Shown piece by piece: positions 1 through 10,500 of a stretch of 35,605 bases of DNA. Under the pieces are notes generated by a model that worked only from the letters and a program-made list of their open reading frames with translations, did not search any database and was not told the DNA's origin. Position 1 is the stretch's first letter. Each line of letters starts with the position of its first letter. Both the position numbers and the translations under genes were made by a program. The DNA lies in contig QEUW01000047.1 of NCBI GenBank assembly GCA_003577005.1, positions 1 to 35,605 of the forward strand, given 5' to 3'. The stretch is from Chloroflexota bacterium (GTDB lineage: Bacteria > Chloroflexota > Anaerolineae > Caldilineales > Caldilineaceae).

Positions 1-403
1 GGGCGACCAACGTCACGATGACCGGTGCGTTCAATGCAACACCGTCAACCGAAGTGATATCCGTTCCCAGCGTGAACTGGTAACGCTCGCCGGGCGTCAA
101 AGCCGTCGCTGGCGTGAATGTCAGCCGCTCGCCATCCACTGTCACATCACCGGCCAGAAGAGGATCTACTGTTACCGCACCGCCAGGAGGGACGTTTAGT
201 GGTTGGTCAAAGGTAAAGAGAACCGGTTCTCCAGCCCAACTGGCGCCATCGGCCGGTTCGCTCGCCAACAGCACAGGGGGAGAAGCCGTCTGTGCGCCAG
301 GCGCCGCCACCATCGGAGGGGGAAGCATCGAGGTGGTCATACCCACGAGCAAAAGAGCGAACAACGTTACCATGAGACGCATGGTCAAAGATCGGCTCGA
401 CAT
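1..403 (-). CDS. Secreted Ig-like-domain protein, N-terminal part (cut by window edge)
   Basis: The reading frame starts at ATG 403 with GGAG nine bases upstream and runs off the left edge, so only the first 134 residues are visible. They hold a signal peptide (hydrophobic stretch about residues 9-26), a short linker, and a domain beginning LLASEPADGASW, then FTFDQPLNVP and later LTFTPATALTPGERYQFTL. This pattern is typical of the bacterial Ig-like Big_5 (SbsA-type) domain. Such a domain often opens long multi-domain exported proteins. In this phylum some bacterial alpha-2-macroglobulins begin this way, and a PBP1C gene, the classical partner of bacterial alpha-2-macroglobulin, lies about 15 kb away. 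That identity is only a guess because the rest of the gene is missing. The gene has its own promoter region and is separated from the protease cluster by a terminator. Confidence 0.75.
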   Translation of the reverse strand, partial: MSSRSLTMRLMVTLFALLLVGMTTSMLPPPMVAAPGAQTASPPVLLASEPADGASWAGEPVLFTFDQPLNVPPGGAVTVDPLLAGDVTVDGERLTFTPATALTPGERYQFTLGTDITSVDGVALNAPVIVTLVA

Positions 404-541
404 ATCGACAGACTCCAACAATCTGGATGATAGAGATAGATATAGTAATCTGTTGTATGAGCAGACAGAAAAAGCTGGGCCGAAAGACCAGGCGCTCGAA
501 TCAATTTGCGTTTGTGGTGGCTTCCGGCAAGCTACCCTTTC

Positions 542-547
542 ATTATA
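542..547 (-). promoter_or_regulatory. Possible -10 box for the leftmost gene
   Basis: The minus strand reads TATAAT here, preceded by GGAG. No good -35 hexamer lies 16-18 bases upstream, so the call rests on the perfect -10 and on its position about 140 bases before the start codon. Confidence 0.3.
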
Positions 548-672
548 CTCCAGATTGTAGTTTACATATCGGACAAATGTCGGTCAGCCTCTTAACAGTT
601 TGACCTATTTGTGCGGCGGAGTTGCCAGCTTGTTGTGCTGATCTGTCCGTAAGGGAGCTAGATAGAAAAAGG

Positions 673-716
673 CGAGGGATGAGCCGGCGACCAATCGATC
701 ACCGGCTCATCCCTCG
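673..716 (-). terminator. Strong bidirectional terminator after the protease cluster
   Basis: Perfect 15-bp arms (673-687 and 702-716, CGAGGGATGAGCCGG and its complement) enclose a 14-base loop. On the minus strand the stem is followed by CCTTTTTC; on the plus strand by TTTTGTTTTG. It lies about 80 bases downstream of the stop of the DUF6345-like gene, so it probably ends the transcript of the leftward protease cluster and insulates the leftmost gene. Confidence 0.85.
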
Positions 717-798
717 TTTTGTTTTGTTACCGCTTACGTATGATCACGTCGCGCCGCAGAAGCCACACGGGCAAGCGATTCAGACTGCCACAGTGGCC

Positions 799-3066
799 TT
801 ACTCCTGTGACTGCCCACCGACGAGCGGCAGGAAGACCGACGGATTGACCGTGATGACCGTGTTCGCCGTCGCCGTCTGGGTGTTCGGGCTATCGGCATT
901 GGTCACGCGCAGGTGGATCACCAGCGTGCTGGTGCGCCCGTCGGGGTTGGCCGGCGCCACGAACGAGAATGTGCGCCCGCTGCCAATATGGTTGGCGTCG
1001 TCCACCGTGCCGAGGAACCAGTCGTAGAGATAGTCCCCATCGGCGCCGGTGCCGAGCGCAAAGTCAAAGTCGGCCGCGCCCAGCTCCTGCAGCGTCTGAG
1101 ATGCATCCGCCGCGGTCAGCGTCACCGTATCGCCGGCTTCCACGGTTGTGGTCGGCGCCACGGAGACGATCTCGGCATAGGGGCGCATGTAGATCTCGCT
1201 CGCCGGCACGTAGACATACTCCTCGATGGTGTCGCCGCTGTTGCGCTCTTTCATCTGTACCAGGAATTCGTAGACGGGCACCAGTTCGGCCTGGCTGACA
1301 CCCGGCGCCTCTTCCCAGTACGCGACAGTGGAGCTCAGGATCTGGCGATCTTCGACATCTAGCGGCAAGTCATTCAACGGCACCCGGTTGGGCAGCGCCT
1401 CATAGAGCGCACGCAGTTCAGCCTCGGGCCGGATATCGACCATGAGCAACTGGCCGGTGGCCGCATTGACCTCGGATTGAACTTCGCGCCACCCGCCTTG
1501 CATACCAATGGGTGTAGCCTGGAGGAGACCCGCCGCGTCGACCTCGTCGGCTGTCACTGGGACGTAGACCTTCTGCTTGGCGCCGGGGCCAACGACCGAG
1601 AACTCGACCTGCTCGACGCCGGCCGCGGTGACGATGCCGGCAGTGAGCCGCCGTGAGTAGATCACATTCCAGAGCAGAGCCGATTCATCGGTCTGTTCGA
1701 TGCCGTCGGCGCCTGCTGCTTCCGGTGTGATAGTCCCGGCGTCCAACTGGCTGGAGATAGTGTCGGAAATGACCTGGTTGAAGACCGAGCCGGGGTCGAT
1801 CAACCCATTCTGACGCAGGAAATTATCGGCAATGCGGCGGGCGTCATCCTGATGGACGAAGTTTGGTGAGGCGGCGGTGACGGCCAGAGCCGCCTCGGCC
1901 TGAGCCTCGGTCCACAGTTGCTGCTGGTCGGCATAGGTGTACATACCGCTGTTCTTGTCCAACTCCAGCGTGCGCGAGATGCGGCTGGTCACCAGGAAGG
2001 GGTCTGCCTGCGAGAGCGCTGTGCTGCGCACTGTGCTTGTGACCGGCACGCCGAGCAGGATCTCGCTCAGCCGGTTCAGATCCTGCTCGGCATCGTCCAG
2101 GCTATAGGGCGCCACGCGGAAGACGGGCATCTGATTTTGCAGCTTCTCCACTGGCACCTGAATGGCAGTCTCAGTGCCGCAGTAGTGCGTCTGATACCAC
2201 CAGTCAGTGTCGTACGAATCGGCACAGACGATACCGGACTGGGGGCGGTCGTTGAGACAGGCCAGCTCATTGATAATGGTGCGGGTGACACGGCCACGTT
2301 GCGCCACATCACATGCCTTGTACCACGCCTGGGGCACGGTGTAGTTGAGGGCCAGGTAGCGGCTAAAGTGATAGGCTTGCGTGCTGGAGGCCGAGTTGTA
2401 GGCGCTGGCGTTGGTCACAAAACCGAGGATCAGGTGCTGGCCGTTCATGCAGCGCGCCCAGCGGTTGAGGCTGGGGATCGACGCATTGGGGAAGATGTTC
2501 TGCGATGGAATATTGTCGAACGAAGCGCGCATGATCTGGCACGAGGTCAGCGCCAGCCATTCGTTGTCGCCATCACCCCAGGCGCCCAGACAATCGCTGG
2601 GTGAAAGTGTACTATCGTTGAAGTTGGGGTTGGCAAAGGTGAATCCGCTGTGAAAGCCATGACCGACGTAAAATTGCAGGTCGACTGCATCGATGTAATA
2701 GTTGTTGGTACCACCCAAACTGTGGAGTTTGAAATCCCGCTCCCACGCGGTGGCTTCGTTGAACGAATATCTCAACGTCCAGTTGGGGAGAGGCGCAAGC
2801 CAAAAGGCCATACCGGTGCGCTCGGCAGCGGTGGCCGCCGGCAGGTCACCGGCAGTGCCGTGGATGCCAAGCTCCCACGGGCCGCCGTCATCCGCATTCA
2901 CGGCCTCGCCGCTGGTGACACCGGCCGGGCTGACATCCACCGGCTCTTCGGCGCCCGCAGCCGCCGCGACCGTGGCCGGCGTCAACCAGAGTGCGGTCGA
3001 CAGGACCCAAGCCATTGTCGCCAGCAAGCCAGTACGGAAGCGGTGGCGTTCTGTTGCTGATAACAT
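799..3066 (-). CDS. Secreted DUF6345-like protein with caspase-type His/Cys pair and LPLV tail
   Basis: A protein of 755 residues. ATG 3066 is preceded by AAAGGAG at ideal spacing. It has an N-terminal signal peptide (hydrophobic about residues 12-37). Residues 85-260 resemble DUF6345: VDLQFYVGHG (His136) is followed 40 residues later by WLALTSCQIM (Cys176), then GQHLILGFVT and a tryptophan-rich stretch. A GHG...SC pair is the signature layout of clan CD (caspase-fold) cysteine peptidases, but proteolysis is my inference. The middle region (about 300-640) is not recognised. A PKD/Ig-like beta domain (about 645-745) follows, with EAGDTVTLTAADAS and DYLYDWFLGT. The protein ends VFLPLVGGQSQE, sharing the LPLV tail of its neighbours. 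It is the last gene of the leftward cluster, 179 bases after the C25 protease. Confidence 0.85.
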   Translation of the reverse strand: MLSATERHRFRTGLLATMAWVLSTALWLTPATVAAAAGAEEPVDVSPAGVTSGEAVNADDGGPWELGIHGTAGDLPAATAAERTGMAFWLAPLPNWTLRYSFNEATAWERDFKLHSLGGTNNYYIDAVDLQFYVGHGFHSGFTFANPNFNDSTLSPSDCLGAWGDGDNEWLALTSCQIMRASFDNIPSQNIFPNASIPSLNRWARCMNGQHLILGFVTNASAYNSASSTQAYHFSRYLALNYTVPQAWYKACDVAQRGRVTRTIINELACLNDRPQSGIVCADSYDTDWWYQTHYCGTETAIQVPVEKLQNQMPVFRVAPYSLDDAEQDLNRLSEILLGVPVTSTVRSTALSQADPFLVTSRISRTLELDKNSGMYTYADQQQLWTEAQAEAALAVTAASPNFVHQDDARRIADNFLRQNGLIDPGSVFNQVISDTISSQLDAGTITPEAAGADGIEQTDESALLWNVIYSRRLTAGIVTAAGVEQVEFSVVGPGAKQKVYVPVTADEVDAAGLLQATPIGMQGGWREVQSEVNAATGQLLMVDIRPEAELRALYEALPNRVPLNDLPLDVEDRQILSSTVAYWEEAPGVSQAELVPVYEFLVQMKERNSGDTIEEYVYVPASEIYMRPYAEIVSVAPTTTVEAGDTVTLTAADASQTLQELGAADFDFALGTGADGDYLYDWFLGTVDDANHIGSGRTFSFVAPANPDGRTSTLVIHLRVTNADSPNTQTATANTVITVNPSVFLPLVGGQSQE

Positions 3067-3245
3067 AGGTTACTCCTTTCAAAACCTAATACAAGAAAGA
3101 TAGACGTTCAAGGCAGTCAAACGGCGACCCCTTTGCACAATGGTCCGGCAGCAGCGCGCCAAGCGCCGGTCGATATGGCTGTGCCGGAAACTACGCAAGG
3201 CAAGGTCGTCGATCCGCCCAATGAACCAAATAGAATGTTGCCCGG

Positions 3246-6200
3246 TCAGCGGTGCACCAGCGGCAGCAAAATGCGTCTTCCGTTGGCTACGGGCTGTCCG
3301 GCTGCCAGGGGGATCGGTACAGTCAAGCGATAGTAACGGCCCTTGTTTTCGTTGACCGCCACGTTTCCGGCATTGTCCACGACCTGGACGAAAAATTTGG
3401 TGTTGACCGTGCCGGTGATCTCTCCCGTCCATTTCTGTGATGCGACATCAAAGCTCAAATCTTTGCTCAACCATTGCCCATCCTCATTGGTAAAAGCCAC
3501 CAGTACCCGATGAATCCCAGAACTATCGCTGGCTTCGACTTTGATCCGGCCGGCGCCCGTGGTCTCATCCAGCACCCCATCGATGGTTGAGATGTTGGCG
3601 GCGTTACGGTCGGGGCTGGTGGAATAGTAGGCGCCAAACGACATCTGGTCGTAGACGCGCAGTGTGCCCAGCCCGGCCGCTGCCGCAATTGGATCGCTGC
3701 TGCTCTGAAATTGCCCAAGGCTCATGACCAGGGTGTCGGCCGCGCCCGAGATCGCCTCGCTGCTGCGGATGGCAAAGGGCGCCGCGGGGTAAAAGTCCGC
3801 GGCGGCAAAGGCCGGTTCAGAGAGGTCGCTGACATATTCGTTCTGCGGCACAGCGATGACCGGGTCCACCCCTGCTGTGTCGCTGTAGACGCCGCCGAGA
3901 AAGACCGCACCCCGCAACGGTCCCACGGCCGGCGCCGAAATATCGGTGAAGTAGAGCGGCTGTAACGGGTCACCGGCGCTAAAGGCGACATTCCCATCCA
4001 GGTCAAAGGTTGTGCCGCGATCGCTGCTCTCGGAGCCAAAGGCGCCAAACGATCCGGGCAGACGGTATCCGGTCGTCCCCATGGCTGGCCCTCCTGCCAG
4101 CGACGATGGCGGTGTAAACTGCCGCTCGGCGCTGGGGAAGGGGTTCTCATCGGTCAAGGTGCCGCCGGACTGGATCGTGACCATGGGCAGGCCGTAGAGC
4201 GTCACCTGCATCAACACTTTGGCATCAAAGGCGTCAAAGCGCCGCGCCTGGCTGACATATTTGCGTTTTGCCTCGACGAGCGCCGGCCCGATGCTCGCTT
4301 TGGTGTCGCGCAACAGTTCGCGCGTATAGTTGCGCATCAACGCTTCGCTGTAGACCACGCCGCTGCTCCCCCAGCCAAAGCCCGTGTTGCCCACATAGTG
4401 AGCCTGTTTGCTCAGGTAAGCCTGGGGCAGATCGAGCGCACCCGGCTCGTTGAGCCCGCTATGGCAGCCCAGGCTGTAGACCAGCGCACCACGCAGATCG
4501 GTAACAGCAGCAGCGATCTGCGCCGCGGTCAGGTCGTCCTCGTCTGGCACACCTGCGGCCAGATGGGTCGAATGTCCGTTGACCGAATAGACATCAAAGC
4601 GAGGGGCCGCGCTCAGATATTTGCCGCGCAGTTCATCACCAAGCCAGTTGGCGCCGATAAGCGCGGCGTCGGTTGCGATGGTGTCGTTGCTAAAGAGCGT
4701 CTTGATCAACGTGGCGCCATCCTGCACAAAATCATAGCCTGTCACCAGCGCATTGGCGGCGGCGATCCCCTTGTTGCCCGCCAGGTAGCTGTCGATAAAG
4801 GCGCTGATCTCCGCCGGCGTCTCGACCAGGCGACCGACTGCGTAGTCGGCCACAAAGAGTTCATATTCGTTCCCTTGTTTGTCCTGCCACACCCCCGGCT
4901 CGCGGTCCACCAGATAATCGTCGGTGAGGATCATATTGGCGGCCAGCGCGGCGCGCACGGTCCCATCCTCGACGACTTCGGTGGCATACTTGGGTTCCAC
5001 CGATTCGGTTTCAGGACCCTTGGGCTCGATCCGGTCGAGCACACGGCGGAAGGGGATAACACGGTCATCCCCAGCGATAACCACGTATCTGGCCTGAGGG
5101 TTACTGTCCAGAAAACCCATGAGCCGGCTGCGGATAGCGGCCACCACTGCATTGGCGAGCTCCTGGTCGGCCAGTGTTGCGTTGTCTGTCGTCCAGGCGG
5201 CATAAGCGGCGGCGACAGCGGGGTCGGTTTCGACCTGGAACAACACGCCTTTCACGTCCGGGTCGTCGGCCAGTTCGACCAGTTTGTTCAACAACCCATC
5301 GGCCGGTGCGGAGCCATAGAGCGTCTCCAGCCGCTCCTCGGTGGCAAAGACCTGGAGCTCATAGTTGGCGTCATTGCCCAGGATATTGGGATTGAACTGG
5401 GTAATTCGCACGTAATGGGCGCCGGACGTGGTCGCCGTAAAGGAGAGCGCCGCCCCACGTCCGGTGCCGGCGTCGTCGTTTTGCAGCAACAGGGTTGCAC
5501 CGTCGCTATCGTATAGCTCCAACACAGTATCGGCGTTGGGGCCGAGCCCGGTGGTGACGATCTCGTACCGGCCGCCCACCACGGCGTCAAAGGTGATCCA
5601 ATCCTGGTCACCCAGGAGGGGGTTGAGCGCATCGGCGCAGAAATTGTGTGTCTGGCTGATACCGGTGGTGGGCATCAGCGGCGCATCGCCGGGGCCGTTG
5701 TTGCCGGTGTCCCCCTCAAAGGGGTCGGATGCACAGACTCCCTCTGCGATGACCAGATCATACTGGGTGTTGGGTCCGCTGGCAACGGGATTGGCATGAT
5801 GCACGCTGGCAAAGTAGACCCCGTCTTCGGGCGCTTCCCAGACGATGCGCGAGCCGCTCGTATAGCCGTAATCATCATTTTGGGCCAGTTGGGTCGTCCC
5901 ATCGGTGTTGTAAAGATGGAGCACCGTATCGGCGGCAAAGGCTAGATTGGTCGTCTGGAGCACATAGACGTTGCCCTTCTCGGCGCTAAATTTGACCCAA
6001 TCCTCATCGCTGGCCGGGCAGACATTGTGGGTGCGCCCGGCTTCGCCCACGGTGACGGCGCGCGCTTGAGCGCTGTTGTTATCTTCCTCTTCGGCGTCGG
6101 GCGTGCAGGCTGCGGCGGTCACAGTGAGGTCGTAGTGCGCATCGCCGCCAAACCGGTCGGGATTCTGATTCTTGACCCGCGCAAAGTAGACACTATCGGT

Positions 6201-7319
6201 GAGACTGCTCTGGGCAACCTGAGCCGCTGCCGGCGCCAGGCTATTGTTTGCCGGCACCTGGCTACAGGAGGCAAAGAGCGTGACGAGCGGGTTGACCCCT
6301 TGCGCCGTGTTGTCGGTGACGATAATAAAACTTTCGCCGGCTTTGACCGAAAACTTGATCCAATCCTCGTCGCCGGGCGCCTGGAAGAGGCGCGTCTGCC
6401 GCGTCCCATCGGTGGGGATATCGCGGGCGTCGGCGCAGCGGTTGTCCGGCTCGAAATCATCGCTGACGCCGGTGGCGCTGCTCAAGGTCAGGCTGTAGGC
6501 GCTCAGCGGCCCGATGACCCCGCCCTCATTGGAGAGGCGGGCGTAGACCATGCCGCTGCCCGATGCGCGCCACGTTGCTTGATTGGGACCGCTGGCCAGC
6601 GGCGTAAGTGCGGCGCAGGCGTTGTACAACTCCACTTGCGGCGCAGCGTGGGCGCCCTGGTTGCTCGTTGCCAGCGTGTAGGTGACGCCGGCAAAGGCCG
6701 TGAATTTGACCCAGTCGTCGTCGGGCAGGCTCTTGTTCTGGGCATGGCAGAAGCTGCGCGCCTGGCTGGCATTCTCGGATATGAGGCCGGCGGCGCTGCA
6801 CAGATTGTCTTCCTCGTAACCGTCGGGTTCGCACTCGACGCCGACGCAGACTTGGAGTTCGGTCAGGTTGTTTTCTTCGTTGGATTCTGTAACGGCATCA
6901 TCACGGTCGATCCAGGCGTAGATCACATGGTTACAGCCACCGAAAGAAAACGAGCCAAATTCAAAGTCAATTGGAGCATTCCCACCGGCGACCAGGCTGG
7001 CGATCCCAAAGGGACGGCCGAGCGTTGCTTGAGTTGGTGGCCGGTCCGGAGGATCGATATAAAGATAGACAGTTGACGGGCCAGCCGTGCTTGCGCCTAT
7101 ATTCTCGATCAACAGTTTGACGGTGACTTCTTCGCCAATTCCTGGTGCTGCCGGGCTGATGCTGATCTTGACCACCAGGTCCGGCCCGGCCGTGCTCTCG
7201 GCGCGACCGGTTTGCGGCATGGTAAAGGTCATGGAGCAGAGGAGCGCCATGGCCATCACCAAGAGCGCGCTGGTCACCGCCGCGCGCGACCGGTGTACGT
7301 TCGGATTTGAAGCTGTCAT
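3246..7319 (-). CDS. Secreted gingipain-like C25 peptidase with CARDB and four PPC domains
   Basis: A protein of 1357 residues starting at ATG 7319 (weak GGA upstream) with a signal peptide (about 15-40). In order: CARDB-type adhesion domain (about 45-156; DLVVKISISP, ESNEENN); four bacterial pre-peptidase PPC domains (about 160-280, 285-400, 402-525, 530-655), each opening with an acidic E-D-N/E-x-D cluster and carrying a DW[VI]KF or DWITF core; a peptidase family C25 domain (about 660-1065); and a beta-rich C-terminal region. The catalytic pair is visible as VNGHS (His916) and SLGCHSG (Cys952), the spacing expected of gingipains. It ends RRILLPLVHR. C25 enzymes are extracellular cysteine peptidases, and PPC domains usually aid secretion or substrate binding. 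The gingipain type IX sorting domain is not seen. Co-oriented with the upstream caspase-like genes. Confidence 0.92.
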   Translation of the reverse strand: MTASNPNVHRSRAAVTSALLVMAMALLCSMTFTMPQTGRAESTAGPDLVVKISISPAAPGIGEEVTVKLLIENIGASTAGPSTVYLYIDPPDRPPTQATLGRPFGIASLVAGGNAPIDFEFGSFSFGGCNHVIYAWIDRDDAVTESNEENNLTELQVCVGVECEPDGYEEDNLCSAAGLISENASQARSFCHAQNKSLPDDDWVKFTAFAGVTYTLATSNQGAHAAPQVELYNACAALTPLASGPNQATWRASGSGMVYARLSNEGGVIGPLSAYSLTLSSATGVSDDFEPDNRCADARDIPTDGTRQTRLFQAPGDEDWIKFSVKAGESFIIVTDNTAQGVNPLVTLFASCSQVPANNSLAPAAAQVAQSSLTDSVYFARVKNQNPDRFGGDAHYDLTVTAAACTPDAEEEDNNSAQARAVTVGEAGRTHNVCPASDEDWVKFSAEKGNVYVLQTTNLAFAADTVLHLYNTDGTTQLAQNDDYGYTSGSRIVWEAPEDGVYFASVHHANPVASGPNTQYDLVIAEGVCASDPFEGDTGNNGPGDAPLMPTTGISQTHNFCADALNPLLGDQDWITFDAVVGGRYEIVTTGLGPNADTVLELYDSDGATLLLQNDDAGTGRGAALSFTATTSGAHYVRITQFNPNILGNDANYELQVFATEERLETLYGSAPADGLLNKLVELADDPDVKGVLFQVETDPAVAAAYAAWTTDNATLADQELANAVVAAIRSRLMGFLDSNPQARYVVIAGDDRVIPFRRVLDRIEPKGPETESVEPKYATEVVEDGTVRAALAANMILTDDYLVDREPGVWQDKQGNEYELFVADYAVGRLVETPAEISAFIDSYLAGNKGIAAANALVTGYDFVQDGATLIKTLFSNDTIATDAALIGANWLGDELRGKYLSAAPRFDVYSVNGHSTHLAAGVPDEDDLTAAQIAAAVTDLRGALVYSLGCHSGLNEPGALDLPQAYLSKQAHYVGNTGFGWGSSGVVYSEALMRNYTRELLRDTKASIGPALVEAKRKYVSQARRFDAFDAKVLMQVTLYGLPMVTIQSGGTLTDENPFPSAERQFTPPSSLAGGPAMGTTGYRLPGSFGAFGSESSDRGTTFDLDGNVAFSAGDPLQPLYFTDISAPAVGPLRGAVFLGGVYSDTAGVDPVIAVPQNEYVSDLSEPAFAAADFYPAAPFAIRSSEAISGAADTLVMSLGQFQSSSDPIAAAAGLGTLRVYDQMSFGAYYSTSPDRNAANISTIDGVLDETTGAGRIKVEASDSSGIHRVLVAFTNEDGQWLSKDLSFDVASQKWTGEITGTVNTKFFVQVVDNAGNVAVNENKGRYYRLTVPIPLAAGQPVANGRRILLPLVHR

Positions 7320-7459
7320 AATCTATCCAAGATTGCGCTGTCGTTGGAGGTGGCTCAATGGTAGCGTTGCGCTCAGTTGCTGGCTGTGCACCCGGTCATA
7401 GGCTGGCTGTGTCCGGGCGCACAGATACGTCGGGCCACACTTCTACCCCTGCTGCGGTT

Positions 7460-7478
7460 GTCACGCTACCAGCGTGAC
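7460..7478 (-). other. Stem-loop between the C13-like and C25 genes
   Basis: GTCACGCT, a 3-base loop and AGCGTGAC form a perfect 8-bp stem 30 bases after the C13-like stop codon. There is no U-tract, so it may stabilise an mRNA end or attenuate transcription rather than terminate it fully. The surrounding 189-bp gap shows no clear promoter. Confidence 0.5.
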
Positions 7479-7507
7479 CTACCTGTGCGACAACCTGGTA
7501 CGCTTCG

Positions 7508-10500
7508 TTACCGGGACACAAGCGGCAAGTAGAGAAGCTCTGCCTGCCCCTCGCGGCGTGGTGTTGCGTTGATCCCCAGCCGGTCCTGGGCAAAAAAGAC
7601 GATACGATAGTCACCATCCTCAGTAAAGCCATTGATGTAGTTAAAAGTGAATCGCCCCGGTGTGGCCGGGTCAGGGTCCAAACGTACGGTGGGCGCATTC
7701 AGATTGAGCGTCACCCCGTCCGGCTCCTGGAACGAGGGTGGAAAAACCGTAGCCCAGACCAGGCTGATCGCCTCTGCCCCTTCCTCAACCGTTGCGGCCA
7801 GCAGACCATTCGCACCCTCTTTGGTCACCTGAACGTCACGGATAGCGGGCCGGATCGAGCTAAAGAAGCTGGTGACGTGGCGGTTTTGCGCCACGGCGCC
7901 ATCATTGGCATCCGACAACCCGTCGCCATTATCATCCATCCATGGCGTTTGCTGAACCCCTGTGGCTGCCACCGCTGCGCTAGCCTGCTCGAAGCAGACC
8001 CTCAGGTTGTTGCTGTCGGCCACACAGGAAAAGAAAGCGTCAGAGAAAAACGCACCTTGGGCCGAAGCGTAGGCGTTCTTCTCGCGGTCGGTGGACGTGA
8101 TGACTACGCGGCCTGTCTTGCCAAGGCCGTTCAAGGGACCCTGAGCCCGGTCTAAGAAACTGCCAGACTGGCACGCTTCGATGACAACGTTGACTTCATT
8201 CAAACCGCTCGTGCTTTCGAGGTTGTCGAGCCAACTGTTGAGGTCTTCCGGAGTCACCACCTGGCCGGCGCCGCAGCCGCTGACACAGAACTTATCGGCA
8301 AAGCCGTGGTCGATCATATAAATAAAGAGCGGCTTGCCGGGGCCGACGCGCCCGTTCTCTTTGGCCCAGCCGGTGAGCGCCTGCTCTACCGCTGCCGGGC
8401 TGGCCTGGGCATCCACGTCATTGCTGCCGTTGCCGTCGGCGTCCTGGCCGGCGGGGGCGATGTAGAAGATGTTGTCATCGCTAAAGCCGGCGGTTTTGAA
8501 GATGCGATAGGCGCGGTTGGCCGCGTTGTAGATGTTGGTTTGCAAGCCAAAGGTTTCGTTGTGGCCGGCGACGATCAACACAGCACCCGTTCTGCCGCTC
8601 AGCCGGTGGATGCGTTGGGTCTTCTGGCCGGTGTTGCCGGCGCTGTCGGTGACGCTCACCAGGATGTCGTTGTCGCCGATGTTGAGGTTTAGGTTCTCGA
8701 CGCGGAAGGTGCTGCTGCCGCCGCTCAGACTAAAGTCGCTACCTTCGGACTGGTTGGTGAGGTTTTTGATATGCACCTGGCTCAGATTGCCGCCGGTATC
8801 CTGGGCAAGACCAGTGAAGGTGACCTGTGCCGCCGTCGTGGTGAAGACGCCAGCCGCGGTGGGCTGTTGCAGCGTCACTACGGGCTGGGTCGGGTCGGCC
8901 ACGGCGGCGGCGCGGCACTGGACCGGCGCCGAAGTATTACTTTCATTGCCGGAAAAGTCTATCGCCACCACCTGTAAGTCGTAGAGTTCGCCCGCCGCCA
9001 GGTTGTCGATCTCGACATAGGTCTGGTCGGCGCCCTCCACCTCGCGGTTGCCACTGCTGGTGGCGCTCTGGTTGCGGAAGTTGACCCGGTAGCGGACTAC
9101 ATCGGTTTCTGGGTTCTTTTTCCACTGGATACCCAGCGTCGTCGCATCGATGGCGACGCAGCGCAGGTTGATGGGGGCGGAGGGCGGTGTCGTATCCTCC
9201 GTCACCTTGAGATGATAATGGGTATCTGAGCCAAAAAAGCTGGGGTCAAACTGTTGCAACTGGAGGAAATAATCGCCGGCTTTGGTCGAATTCCAGGTGA
9301 GCCGCACCGTCGAACCAAACGCCTTGCCCTCGAACGCGCTAGGGGGTGCGGCACACACATCGTGCAGGTAAAGAATAGCGTCGGCCTTGGCGCCCACGTT
9401 GGTGACTTCGATCACGTAGGTCTTGTTGAGTTGCGCCGTAAATTTGACCCAGTCGGTATCCCCCTCCGCATGGAAGGTGTGTATCTGCATCTCGCTGCCA
9501 TCCACACGGATGGGTTTGGCCTGGTTACAGTTGTCGTCCACCTCGTAGGTGTCGCCATCGGGCGGGGGCGCGGTAGTGGGCGAGGGGTCCGGGGTGAGGG
9601 AGGGGGTGGGCGTAATTGGTGCGGGTGTTGCCCGAAGTTCCAGCACGTAATCCGCCGCATGTTGTGTATGGCGATAGGCCGTGCGTGCTCCGCCCTCATT
9701 TTGCAGCGGGTCGATAATGCCATTGTCGTTGAGGTCGGTGCCGTTGTAGAGCCGGTCGGCGAAGCTGAGCAGTTGATTGGCTGGCGTCTGCGCCGCGGCG
9801 GCCGTACTCGCATCGAGGACTTCCTGGGCGTGGGTAATCAACGATTCTACCCATAGGCTGTTGACCGCTGGGCTACCGATGTTGCCCAGTGTGGTCTGCA
9901 CCTCGGCCACGCGCGTGCGGATGTTCTCGGTGGCGTCAGCGCTGTCTGCGGCCAGTTGGAGCGTCTGCGACAGGTTCTGGCTGTAACGCAGCAAACCATA
10001 GCCATCGCCTGGGCTTTCGGGGCCGCCAACCCCATCGTAGTCTTTATAGCGCGGGTCATCCGCACTAAAGAGGGTATTGAGCACATGTTCGACGTGGATC
10101 TTCGCCCCCGCCAGGTTGTTGCCGTCTGCTGCGGCCTTAGCAAATCCGGCATGGGTGTGGATGATCTGCGCCTGGCTCAGCAAGCCCACTGCGTAACCGA
10201 CCTTGTTGGGCGTATCTTCAGCGCGGTAGAGCGCCGTACGCAGATGGGCCAACGCAGCGGGCGGAAGGGCGCCATCGGCGTAGAGCATGCCCACACTGAG
10301 ATAGAGCTGGTGGTAGCCGGCAATCAGATTCGTCCCGGCACGTGTGAGGGAGCCTTCCAATGTTCCCCCGGTACCTGCCACTCCCCCCAACCAGAGCCGG
10401 TTGTTCTGATTATCGACCAGATAGGCCCAATATTGTTCGCCCGCCGCCGCTGGCGGCAACCCCGCCAGCGTAAAGTACAGTTGGTCGCTCTTGCGGTTGC

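Larger units (their letters stand above)
404..798. other. Intergenic region with terminator and upstream region of the first gene
   Basis: No convincing gene. The 717-798 part is the 3' flank of the DUF6345-like gene, and 673-716 is a strong hairpin. The rest is an AT-richer leader of the leftmost gene with a TATAAT box at 542-547 (minus strand). The open frame on the plus strand at 114-560 is antisense to the leftmost gene and has no family resemblance. Confidence 0.6.

Noticed and set aside
3067..3245. Promoter before the DUF6345-like gene (TTGAAC, 17 bp, TAGGTT)
   Set aside because: The -10 hexamer matches the consensus at only three positions, so it is not listed as a feature.
4398..5516. 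Long plus-strand open frame of 372 codons
   Set aside because: It lies antisense inside the C25 peptidase gene, whose domains and catalytic motifs are clear. GC-rich coding DNA often opens the opposite strand; its translation resembles no family.
6027..7076. Plus-strand open frame of 349 codons
   Set aside because: It is antisense to the CARDB and PPC region of the C25 gene and has no recognisable domain, ribosome site or signal.
7460..7478. Rho-independent terminator
   Set aside because: The stem is perfect but only 8 bp and lacks a U-tract on either strand, so it was listed only as a stem-loop.
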